64,000 nt of DNA from the NCBI GenBank assembly GCA_964035545.1, contig OZ037766.1, positions 17,821,581-17,885,580 of the forward strand, read 5' to 3'. The notes under the pieces were generated by a model that saw nothing but the letters and a program-made list of their open reading frames with translations, was not told where the DNA came from and searched no databases. Made by a program: the position numbers and the translations under genes. Below are positions 51,101 through 63,773 of the stretch, in pieces. Source of the DNA: Bugula neritina. Taxonomy: Eukaryota > Bryozoa > Gymnolaemata > Cheilostomatida > Bugulidae. The first letter of the stretch is position 1, and each line of letters starts with the position of its first letter.

Positions 51101-54100
51101 ATTTCAGTATGTTACAGTACATTTCCGTAAATTACACCATACTTCAGTGAGTTGTAGTATATTTCAGTATTCGGCAGTATATCTCAGTATGTTACAGTAT
51201 ATTTCAGTATGTTACAGTATATTTCAGTTTGTTACAGTATGTTGAGTATATTTCAGTAGTTTGCAACATATTTCAGTAGGTTACCAGATATTTCGGTATG
51301 TTGCAGCATATTTCAATGTCTTGCAGTGTATTTCAATATGTTACAGTGTATTTCAGTATGTTGCAGTATGTTGCAGTATGATGCAGTATGTTTCAGTGTA
51401 TTTCTGTATGTTACAGTGTATTTCAGTATGTTGCAGTATATTTCAGTATGTTACAATAAATTTCAGTATGTTACAGTACATTTCCGTAAATTACACTATA
51501 CTTCAGTGAGTTGTAGTATATTTCAGTATCTTGCAGTATATCTCAGTATGTTACTGTATATTTCAGTATGTTACAGTATATTTAAGTGTGTTACAGTAAA
51601 CTTCAGTATGTTTCAGTGCATTTGCAGATATTACACTATACTTCAGTGAGTTTTAGTGTCTTTTAGTGTGTTGCAGTATATTTAAGTATGTTGCAGTATT
51701 TTGCAATATATTTTAGTATGTTACAGTGTATTTCAGTACGTTGCAGTATATTTCAGTATGATACAATAAATTTCAGTGTGTTACAGTACATATCTGCAAA
51801 TTACACTATACTTCAGTGAGTTGTAGTATATTTCAGTATCTTGCAGTATATCTCAGTATGTTACAGTTTATTTCAGTATGTTCCAGTATATTTCAGCGTG
51901 TTTCAGTATATTTCAGTATGCCACAGTGCATTTTTAGATTTTTCACTATACTTCAGTGAGTTTTAGTGTCTTTCAGTATGTTGCAGTATAATTCGGTATC
52001 TTGCAACTTATTTCAATTTGTTGCAATGTATTTCAATATGTTACAGTGTATTTCAGTATGTTGCAGTATGTTGCAGTGTATTTCAGTATGTTACAGTGTA
52101 TTTCAGTAGGTTTCAGTATCTTGCAGTATATTTCAGTATGTTGCAGTATATTTCAGTGGGTTACAGTATATTCCAGTATGTTCCAGTATGTTGCAGTATA
52201 TTTCAGTATGTTACAGTGTATTTCAGTATGTTGCAGTATGTTGCAGTGTATTTCTGTATGTTACAGCGTATTTCTGTATGTTACAGTGTGTTTCAGTAGT
52301 TTGCAACATATTTCAGTAGGTTACCATATATTTCGGTATGTTGCAGCATATTTCAACGTGTTGCAGTGTATTTGAATATGTTACAGTGTATTTTAGTATG
52401 TTGCAGTATGTTGCAGTGTATTTCTGTATGTTACAGGGTATTTCAGTATGTTGCAGTATATTTCAGTATGTTACAGTATGGTTCAGTATGTTGCAGTATA
52501 TTTCCGTGGGTTATAGTACATTTCAGTATGATACAGCGTATTTCAGTATGTTACAGTGTATTTCAGTATGTTGCAGTACTTTGCAATGCATTTCAGTATG
52601 TTACAGTGTATTACAGTATGTTGCAGTATATTTCAGTATGTTATAATAAATTTCAGTATGTTACAGTACATTTCCGTAAATTACACTATACCTCAGTGAG
52701 TTGTAGTATATTTCAGTATCTTGCAGTATATCTCAGTATGTTACAGTATATTTCAGTATGTTACAGCATATTTCAGTGTGTTACAGTATGTTGAGTATAT
52801 TTCAGTAGTTTGCAACATATTTCAGTAGGTTACCAGATATTTCGGTATGTTGCAGCATATTTCAATGTGTTGCAGTGCATTTCAATATGTTACAGTGTAT
52901 TTCAGTATGTTGCAGTATGTTGCAGTATGATGCAGTATGTTGCAGTGTATTTCTGATTGTTACAGTGTATTTCAGTATGTTGCAGTATATTTCAGTATGT
53001 TACAGTATGTTTCAGTATGTTGCAGTATATTTCAGTGGGTTATAGTATATTTCAGTATGATACAGCGTATTTCAGTATGTTACAGTGTATTTCAGTATGT
53101 TACAGTATGTTTCAGTATGTTGCAGTATATTTCCGTGGGTTATAGTATATTTCAGTATGATACAGCGTATTTCAGTATGTTTCAGTGTATTTCAGTATGT
53201 TGCGGTATTTTGCAATGCATTTCAGTATGTTACAGTGTATTTCAGTATGTTGCAGTATATTTCAGTATGTTACAATAAATTTCAGTATGTTACAGTACAT
53301 TTCTATAAATTACACTATACTTCAGTGAGTTGTAGTATATTTCAGTATCTTGCAGTATATCTCAGTTTGTTACAGTATATTTCAGTGTGTTACAGTAAAT
53401 TTCAGTATGTTACAGTGCATTTGCAGATATTACACTATACTTCAGTGAGTTTTAGTGTCTTTCAGTATGTTGCAGTATATTTAAGTATGTTGCAGTATTT
53501 TGCAATATATTTTAGTATGTTACAGTGTATTTCAGTACGTTGCAGTATATTTCAGTATGATACAATAAATTTCAGTGTGTTACAGTACATTTCTGCAAAT
53601 TACACTATACTTCAGTGAGTTGTAGTATATTTCAGTATCTTGCAGTATATCTCAGTATGTTACAGTTTATTTCAGTATGTTCCAGTATATTTCAGCGTGT
53701 TTCAGTATATTTCAGTATGCCACAGTGCATTTTTAGATTTTTCACTATACTTCAGTGAATTTTAGTGTCTTTCAGTATGTTGCAGTATATTTCGGTATCT
53801 TGCAACTTATTTCAATGTGTTGCAATGTATTTCAATATGTTACAGTGTATTTCGGTATGTTGCAGTATGTTGCAGTGTATTTCAGTATGTTACAGTGTAT
53901 TTCAGTAGGTTTCAGTATCTTGCAGTATATTTCAGTATGTTGCAGTATATCTCAGTGGGTTACAGTATATTCCAGTATGTTCCATTATGTTGCAGTATAT
54001 TTCAGTATGTTGCAGTGTATTTCAGTATGTTACAGTGTATTTCAGTATGTTGCAGTATGTTGCAGTGTATTTCTGTATGTTACAGCGTATTTCTGTATGT

Positions 54101-54450
54101 TACAGTGTATTTCAGTAGTTTGCAACATATTTCAGTAGGTTACCATATATTTCGGTATGTTGCAGCATATTTCAATGAATTGCAGTGTATTTCAATATGT
54201 TACAGTGTATTTCAGTATGTTGCAGTATGTTGCAGTGTATTTCTGTATGTTACAGGGTATTTCAGTATGTTGCAGTATATTTCAGTATGTTACAGTATGT
54301 TTCAGTATGTTGCAGTATATTTCCGTGGGTTATAGTATATTTCAGTATGATACAGCGTATTTCAGTATGTTACAGTGTATTTCAGTATGTTGCAGTATTT
54401 TGGAATGCATTTCAGTATGTTACAGTGTATTTCAGTATGTTGCAGTATTT
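45115..54450 (+). repeat. Right-hand HOR family, offsets 2,588 and 3,368 bp
   Basis: A recurring block (CAATATGTTACAGTG then a TAGGTTTCAG variant) begins at 44,493, 46,062, 48,650, 50,449, 52,018 and 53,817, giving alternating steps of 1,569 and 1,799 in its later part. The sum, 3,368, is the clean repeat offset: about 48,070-51,070 recurs at 51,440-54,440. A 2,588-bp offset links 45,262-46,800 with 47,850-49,390. Shared oddities include the clustered change TATTCGGCAG (45,052; 47,630; 51,168). Confidence 0.82.
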
Positions 54451-54529
54451 TGCAATATATTTCAGTATGTTACAGCGTATTTCAGTATGTTGCAGTATAT
54501 TTCAGTATGTTGCAGTATTTTGCAATATA

Positions 54530-57070
54530 TTTTAGTATGTTACAGTGTATTTCAGTACGTTGCAGTATATTTCAGTATGATACAATAAATTTCAGTGTGT
54601 TACAGTACATATCTGCAAATTACACTATACTTCAGTGAGTTGTAGTATATTTCAGTATCTTGCAGTATATCTCAGTATGTTACAGTTTATTTCAATATGT
54701 TCCAGTATATTTCAGCGTGTTTCAGTATATTTCAGTATGCCACAGTGCATTTTTAGATTTTTCACTATACTTCAGTGAGTTTTAGTGTCTTTCAGTATGT
54801 TGCAGTATATTTCGGTATCTTGCAACTTATTTCAATGTGTTGCAATGTATTTCAATATGTTACAGTGTATTTCAGTATGTTGCAGTATGTTGCAGTGTAT
54901 TTCAGTATGTTACAGTGTATTTCAGTAGGTTTCAGTATCTTGCAGTATATTTCAGTATGTTGCAGTATATTTCAGTGGGTTACAGTATATTCCAGTATGT
55001 TCCAGTATGTTGCAGTATATTTCAGTATGTTACAGTGTATTTCAGTATGTTGCAGTATGTTGCAGTGTATTTCTGTATGTTACAGCGTATTTCTGTATGT
55101 TACAGTGTGTTTCAGTAGTTTGCAACATATTTCAGTAGGTTACCATATATTTCGGTATGTTGCAGCATATTTCAACGCGTTGCAGTGTATTTGAATATGT
55201 TACAGTGTATTTCAGTATGTTGCAGTATGTTGCAGTGTATTTCTGTATGTTACAGGGTATTTCAGTATGTTGCAGTATATTTCAGTATGTTACAGTATGG
55301 TACAGTATGTTGCAGTATATTTCCGTGGGTTATAGTGTATTTCAGTATGATACAGCGTATTTCAGTATGTTACAGTGTATTTCAGTATGTTGCAGTATTT
55401 TGCAATGCATTTCAGTATGTTACAGTGTATTTCAGTATGTTGCAGTATATTTCAGTATGTTATAATAAATTTCAGTATGTTACAGTACATTTCCGTAAAT
55501 TACACTATACCTCAGTGAGTTGTAGTATATTTCAGTATCTTGCAGTATATCTCAGTATGTTACAGTATATTTCAGTATGTTACAGCATATTTCAGTGTGT
55601 TACAGTATGTTGAGTATATTTCAGTAGTTTGCAACATATTTCAGTAGGTTACCAGATATTTCGGTATGTTGCAGCATATTTCAATGTGTTGCAGTGCATT
55701 TCAATATGTTACAGTGTATTTCAGTATGTTGCAGTATGTTGCAGTATGATGCAGTATGTTGCAGTGTATTTCTGATTGTTACAGTGTATTTCAGTATGTT
55801 GCAGTATATTTCAGTATGTTACAGTATGTTTCAGTATGTTGCAGTATATTTCAGTGGGTTATAGTATATTTCAGTATGATACAGCGTATTTCAGTATGTT
55901 ACAGTGTATTTCAGTATGTTACAGTATGTTTCAGTATGTTGCAGTATATTTCCGTGGGTTATAGTATATTTCAGTATGATACAGCGTATTTCAGTATGTT
56001 TCAGTGTATTTCAGTATGTTGCGGTATTTTGCAATGCATTTCAGTATGTTACAGTGTATTTCAGTACGTTGCAGTATATTTCAGTATGATACAATAAATT
56101 TCAGTGTGTTACAGTACATATCTGCAAATTACACTATACTTCAGTGAGTTGTAGTATATTTCAGTATCTTGCAGTATATCTCAGTATGTTACAGTTTATT
56201 TCAATATGTTCCAGTATATTTCAGCGTGTTTCAGTATATTTCAGTATGCCACAGTGCATTTTTAGATTTTTCACTATACTTCAGTGAGTTTTAGTGTCTT
56301 TCAGTATGTTGCAGTATATTTCGGTATCTTGCAACTTATTTCAATGTGTTGCAATGTATTTCAATATGTTACAGTGTATTTCAGTATGTTGCAGTATGTT
56401 GCAGTGTATTTCAGTATGTTACAGTGTATTTCAGTAGGTTTCAGTATCTTGCAGTATATTTCAGTATGTTGCAGTATATTTCAGTGGGTTACAGTATATT
56501 CCAGTATGTTCCAGTATGTTGCAGTATATTTCAGTATGTTACAGTGTATTTCAGTATGTTGCAGTATGTTGCAGTGTATTTCTGTATGTTACAGCGTATT
56601 TCTGTATGTTACAGTGTGTTTCAGTAGTTTGCAACATATTTCAGTAGGTTACCATATATTTCGGTATGTTGCAGCATATTTCAACGCGTTGCAGTGTATT
56701 TGAATATGTTACAGTGTATTTCAGTATGTTGCAGTATGTTGCAGTGTATTTCTGTATGTTACAGGGTATTTCAGTATGTTGCAGTATATTTCAGTATGTT
56801 ACAGTATGGTACAGTATGTTGCAGTATATTTCCGTGGGTTATAGTGTATTTCAGTATGATACAGCGTATTTCAGTATGTTACAGTGTATTTCAGTATGTT
56901 GCAGTATTTTGCAATGCATTTCAGTATGTTACAGTGTATTTCAGTATGTTGCAGTATATTTCAGTATGTTATAATAAATTTCAGTATGTTACAGTACATT
57001 TCCGTAAATTACACTATACCTCAGTGAGTTGTAGTATATTTCAGTATGTTGCAGTATATCTCAGTATGTT
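54530..57070 (+). repeat. 1,509-bp offset repeat, one full and one partial copy
   Basis: 54,540-55,560 recurs at 56,049-57,070, with the variants TACATATCTGCAAATT and TATGGTACAGTATG in both. The offset is one short of 1,510 because a 9-bp monomer lies at 55,609. Confidence 0.85.
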
Positions 57071-60000
57071 ACTGTATATTTCAGTATGTTACAGTATATT
57101 TCAGTGTGTTACAGTAAATTTCAGTATGTTACAGTGCATTTGCAGATATTACACTGTACTTCAGTGAGTTTTAGTGTCTTTCAGTATGTTCCAGTATATT
57201 TAAGTATGTTGCAGTATTTTGCAATATATTTTAGTATGTTACAGTGTATTTCAGTACGTTGCAGTATATTTCAGTATGATACAATAAATTTCAGTGTGTT
57301 ACAGTACATTTCTGCAAATTACACTATACTTCAGTGTGTTGTAGTATATTTCAGTATCTTGCAGTATGTCTCAGTATGTTACAGTTTATTTCAGTATGTT
57401 CCAGTATATTTCAGCGTGTGTCAGTATATTTCAGCATGCCACAGTACATTTTTAGATTTTTCACTATACTTCAGTGAGTTTTAGTGTCTTTCAGTATGTT
57501 TCAGTATAATTCGGTAACTTGCAACTTATTTCAATGTGTTGCAATGTATTTCAATATGTTACAGTGTATTTAAGTATGTTGCAGTATGTTGCAGTGTATT
57601 TCAGTATGTTACAGTGTATTTCAGTAGGCTTCAGTATCTTGCAGTATATTTCAGTATGTTGCAGTATATTTCAGTATGTTACAGTGTATTTCAGTATGTT
57701 GCAGTATGTTGCAGTGTATTTCTGTATGTTACAGCGTATTTCTGTATGTTACAGTGTGTTTCAGTAGTTTGCAACATATTTCAGTAGGTTACCATATATT
57801 TCGGTATGTTGCAGCATATTTCAACGCGTTGCAGTGTATTTGAATATGTTACAGTGTATTTCAGTATGTTGCAGTATGTTGCAGTGTATTTCTGTATGTT
57901 ACAGGGTATTTCAGTATGTTGCAGTATGTTTCAGTATGTTACAGTATGGTACAGTATGTTGCAGTATATTTCCGTGGGTTATAGTGTATTTCAGTATGAT
58001 ACAGCGTATTTCAGTATGTTACAGTGTATTTCAGTATGTTGCAGTATTTTGCAATGCATTTCAGTATGTTACAGTGTATTTCAGTATGTTGCAGTATAAT
58101 TCAGTATGTTATAATAAATTTCAGTACGTTACAGTACATTTCCGTAAATTACACTATACCTCAGTGAGTTGTAGTATATTTCAGTATCTTGCAGTATATC
58201 TCAGTATGTTACAGTATATTTCAGTATGTTACAGCATATTTCAGTGTGTTACAGTATGTTGAGTATATTTCAGTAGTTTGCAACATATTTCAGTAGGTTA
58301 CCAGATATTTCCGTATGTTGCAGCATATTTCAATGTGTTGCAGTGCATTTCAATATGTTACAGTGTATTTCAGTATGTTGCAGTATGTTGCAGTATGATG
58401 CAGTATGTTGCAGTGTATTTCTGATTGTTACAGTGTATTTCAGTATGTTGCAGTATATTTCAGTATGTTACAGTATGTTTCACTATGTTGCAGTATATTT
58501 CAGTGGGTTATAGTATATTTCAGTATGATACAGCGTATTTCAGTATGTTACAGTGTATTTCAGTATGTTACAGTATGTTTCAGTATGTTGCAGTATATTT
58601 CCGTGGGTTATAGTATATTTCAGTATGATACAGCGTATTTCAGTATGTTTCAGTGTATTTCAGTATGTTGCGGTATTTTGCAATGCATTTCAGTATGTTG
58701 CAGTGTATTTCAGTATGTTGCAGTATATTTCAGTATGTTACAATAAATTTCAGTATGTTACAGTACATTTCCGTAAATTATACCATACTTCAGTGAGTTG
58801 TAGTATATTTCAGTATCTTGCAGTATATCTCAGTATGTTACTGTATATTTCAGTGTGTTACAGTAAATTTCAGTATGTTACAGTGCATTTGCAGATATTA
58901 CACTATACTTCAGTGAGTTTTAGTGTCTTTCAGTATGTTCCAGTATATTTAAGTATGTTGCAGTATTTTGCAATATATTTTAGTATGTTACAGTGTATTT
59001 CAGTACGTTGCAGTATATTTCAGTATGATACAATAAATTTCAGTGTGTTACAGTACATTTCTGCAAATTACACTATACTTCAGTGTGTTGTAGTATATTT
59101 CAGTATCTTGCAGTATATCTCAGTATGTTACAGTTTATTTCAGTATGTTCCAGTATATTTCAGCGTGTTTCAGTATATTTCAGCATGCCACAGTACATTT
59201 TTAGATTTTTCACTATACTTCAGTGAGTTTTAGTGTCTTTCAGTATGTTTCAGTATAATTCGGTAACTTGCAACTTATTTCAATGTGTTGCAATGTATTT
59301 CAATATGTTACAGTGTATTTAAGTATGTTGCAGTATGTTGCAGTGTATTTCAGTATGTTACAGTGTATTTCAGTAGGCTTCAGTATCTTGCAGTATATTT
59401 CAGTATGTTGCGGTATATTTCAGTGGGTTACAGTATATTCCAGTATGTTCCAGTATGTTGCTGTATATTTCAGTATGTTGCAGTGTATTTCAGTATGTTA
59501 CAGTGTATTTCAGTATGTTGCAGTATGTTGCAGTGTATTTCTGTATGTTACAGCGTATTTCTGTATGTTACAGTGTATTTCAGTAGTTTGCAACATATTT
59601 CAGTAGGTTACCATATATTTTGGTATGTTGCAGCATATTTATATGTGTTGCAGTGTATTTGAATATGTTACGGTGTATTTCAGTATGTTGCAGTATGTTG
59701 CAGTGTATTTCTGTATGTTACAGGGTATTTCAGTATGTTGCAGTATATTTCAGTATGTTACAGTATGGTTCAGTATGTTGCAGTATATTTCCGTGGGTTA
59801 TAGTATATTTCAGTATGATACAGCGTATTTCAGTATGTTACAGTGTATTTCAGTATGTTGCAGTATTTTGCAATGCATTTCAGTATGTTACAGTGTATTA
59901 CAGTATGTTGCAGTATATTTCAGTATGTTATAATAAATTTCAGTATGTTACAGTACATTTCCGTAAATTACACTATACCTCAGTGAGTTGTAGTATATTT

Positions 60001-60605
60001 CAGTATCTTGCAGTATATCTCAGTATGTTACAGTATATTTCACTATGTTACAGCATATTTCAGTGTGTTACAGTATGTTGAGTATATTTCAGTAGTTTGC
60101 AACATATTTCAGTAGGTTACCAGATATTTCGGTATGTTGCAGCATATTTCAATGTGTTGCAGTGTATTTCAATATGTTACAGTGTATTTCAGCATGTTGC
60201 AGTATGTTGCAGTATGATGCAGTATGTTTCAGTGTATTTCTGTATGTTACAGTGTATTTCAGTATCTTGCAGTATATTTCAGTATGTTACAGTATGTTTC
60301 AGTATGTTGCAGTATATTTCCGTGGGCTATAGTATATTTCAGTATGATACAGCGTATTTCAGTATGTTTCAGTGTATTTCAGTATGTTGCGGTATTTTGC
60401 AATGCATTTCAGTATGTTACAGTGTATTTCAGTATGTTGCAGTATATTTCAGTATGTTACAATAAATTTCAGTATGTTACAGTACATTTCCGTAAATTAT
60501 ACCATACTTCAGTGAGTTGTAGTATATTTCAGTATCTTGCAGCATATCTCAGTATGTTACAGTATATTTCAGTATGTTACAGTATATTTCAGTGTGTTAC
60601 AGTAT
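57071..60605 (+). repeat. Satellite segment with 1,749- and 2,649-bp offsets
   Basis: 57,086-57,650 recurs at 58,835-59,400 (offset 1,749; shared variants TCAGTGTGTTGTAG and CGGTAACTTGCAAC). 55,756-56,050 recurs at 58,405-58,700 (offset 2,649). Nine-base monomers lie at 58,258 and 60,077. Confidence 0.8.
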
Positions 60606-63600
60606 GTTGAGTATATTTCAGTAGTTTGCAACATATTTCAGTAGGTTACCAGATATTTCGGTATGTTGCAGCATATTTCAATGTGTTGCAGTGTATTTCA
60701 ATATGTTACAGTGTATTTCAGTATGTTGCAGTATGTTGCAGTATGATGCAGTATGTTGCAGTGTATTTCTGATTGTTACAGTGTATTTCAGTATGTTGCA
60801 GTATATTTCAGTATGTTACAGTATGTTTCACTATGTTGCAGTATATTTCAGTGGGTTATAGTATATTTCAGTATGATACAGCGTATTTCAGTATGTTTCA
60901 GTGTATTTCAGTATGTTGCGGTATTTTGCAATGCATTTCAGTATGTTACAGTGTATTTCAGTATGTTGCAGTATATTTCAGTATGTTACAATAAACTTCA
61001 GTATGTTACAGTACATTTCCATAAATTACACTATACTTCAGTGAGTTGTAGTATATTTCAGTATCTTGCAGTATATCTCAGTTTGTTACAGTATATTTCA
61101 GTGTGTTACAGTAAATTTCAGTATGTTACAGTGCATTTGCAGATATTACACTATACTTCAGTGAGTTTTAGTGTCTTTCAGTATGTTGCAGTATATTTAA
61201 GTATGTTGCAGTATTTTGCAATATATTTTAGTATGTTACAGTGTATTTCAGTACGTTGCAGTATATTTCAGTATGATACAATAAATTTCAGTGTGTTACA
61301 GTACATTTCTGCAAAATACACTATACTTCAGTGAGTTGCAGTATATTTCAGTATCTTGCAGTATATCTCAGTATGTTACAGTTTATTTCAGTATGTTCCA
61401 GTATATTTCAGCGTGTTTCAGTATATTTCAGTATGCCACAGTGCATTTTTAGATTTTTCACTATACTTCAGTGAATTTTAGTGTCTTTCAGTATGTTGCA
61501 GTATATTTCGGTATCTTGCAACTTATTTCAATGTGTTGCAATGTATTTCAATATGTTACAGTGTATTTCAGTATGTTGCAGTATGTTGCAGTGTATTTCA
61601 GTATGTTACAGTGTATTTCAGTAGGTTTCAGTATCTTGCAGTATATGTCAGTATGTTGCAGTATATTTCAGTGGGTTACAGTATATTCCAGTATGTTCCA
61701 TTATGTTGCAGTATATTTCAGTATGTTGCAGTGTATTTCAGTATGTTACAGTGTATTTCAGTATGTTGCAGTATGTTGCAGTGTATTTCTGTATGTTACA
61801 GCGTATTTCTGTATGTTACAGTGTATTTCAGTAGTTTGCAACATATTTCAGTAGGTTACCATATATTTCGGTATGTTGCAGCATATTTCAATGAATTGCA
61901 GTGTATTTCAATATGTTACAGTGTATTTCAGTATGTTGCAGTATGTTGCAGTGTATTTCTGTATGTTACAGGGTATTTCAGTATGTTGCAGTATATTTCA
62001 GTATGTTACAGTATATTTCAGTATGTTACAGTATATTTCAGTATGTTACAGTATGTTGAGTATATTTCAGTAGTTTGCAACATATTTCAGTAGGTTACCA
62101 GATATTTCGGTATGTTGCAGCATATTTCAATGTGTTGCAGTGTATTTCAATATGTTACAGTATATTTCAGTATGTTGCAGTATGTTGCAGTATGATGCAG
62201 TATGTTGCAGTGTATTTCTGATTGTTACAGTGTATTTCAGTATGTTGCAGTATATTTCAGTATGTTACAGTATGTTTCACTATGTTGCAGTATATTTCAG
62301 TGGGTTATAGTATATTTCAGTATGATACAGCGTATTTCAGTATGTTTCAGTGTATTTCAGTATGTTGCGGTATTTTGCAATGCATTTCAGTATGTTACAG
62401 TGTATTTCAGTATGTTGCAGTATATTTCAGTATGTTACAATAAATTTCAGTATGTTACAGTACATTTCCATAAATTACACTGTACTTCAGTGAGTTGTAG
62501 TATATTTCAGTATCTTGCAGTATATCTCAGTTTGTTACAGTATATTTCAGTGTGTTACAGTAAATTTCAGTATGTTACAGTGCATTTGCAGATATTACAC
62601 TATACTTCAGTGAGTTTTAGTGTCTTTCAGTATGTTGCAGTATATTTAAGTATGTTGCAGTATTTTGCAATATATTTTAGTATGTTACAGTGTATTTCAG
62701 TACGTTGCAGTATATTTCAGTATGATACAATAAATTTCAGTGTGTTACAGTACATTTCTGCAAATTACACTATACTTCAGTGAGTTGTAGTATATTTCAG
62801 TATCTTGCAGTATATCTCAGTATGTTACAGTTTATTTCAGTATGTTCCAGTATATTTCAGCGTGTTTCAGTATATTTCAGTATGCCACAGTGCATTTTTA
62901 GATTTTTCACTATACTTCAGTGAATTTTAGTGTCTTTCAGTATGTTGCAGTATATTTCGGTATCTTGCAACTTATTTCAATGTGTTGCAATGTATTTCAA
63001 TATGTTACAGTGTATTTTAGTATGTTGCAGTATGTTGCAGTGTATTTCAGTATGTTACAGTGTATTTCAGTAGGTATCAGTATCTTGCAGTATATTTCAG
63101 TATGTTGCAGTATATTTCAGTGGGTTACAGTATATTCCAGTATGTTCCATTATGTTGCAGTATATTTCAGTATGTTGCAGTGTATTTCAGTATGTTACAG
63201 TGTATTTCAGTATGTTGCAGTATGTTGCAGTGTATTTCTGTATGTTACAGCGTATTTCTCTATGTTACAGTGTATTTCAGTAGTTTGCAACATATTTCAG
63301 TAGGTTACCATATATTTCGGTATGTTGCAGCATATTTCAATGAATTGCAGTGTATTTCAATATGTTACAGTGTATTTCAGTATGTTGCAGTATGTTGCAG
63401 TGTATTGCTGTATGTTACAGGGTATTTCAGTATGTTGCAGTATATTTCAGTATGTTACAGTATGTTTCAGTATGTTGCAGTATATTTCCGTGGGTTATAG
63501 TATATTTCAGTATGATACAGCGTATTTCAGTATGTTACAGTGTATTTCAGTATGTTGCAGTATTTTGGAATGCATTTCAGTATGTTACAGTGTATTTCAG

Positions 63601-63773
63601 TATGTTGCAGTATATTTCAGTATGTTACAATAAATTTCAGCATGTTACAGTACATTTCCGTAAATTACACCATACTTCAGTGAGTTGTAGTATATTTCAG
63701 TATTCGGCAGTATATCTCAGTATGTTACAGTATATTTCAGTATGTTACAGTATATTTCAGTATGTTACAGTAT
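60606..63773 (+). repeat. HOR pair, 1,449 and 1,719 bp
   Basis: Both copies start at the 9-bp monomer GTTGAGTAT (60,606 and 62,055) and align at offset 1,449 to about 61,980 and 63,430. Copy 2 then runs about 270 bp (27 monomers) longer before the next 9-bp monomer at 63,774. Confidence 0.88.
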
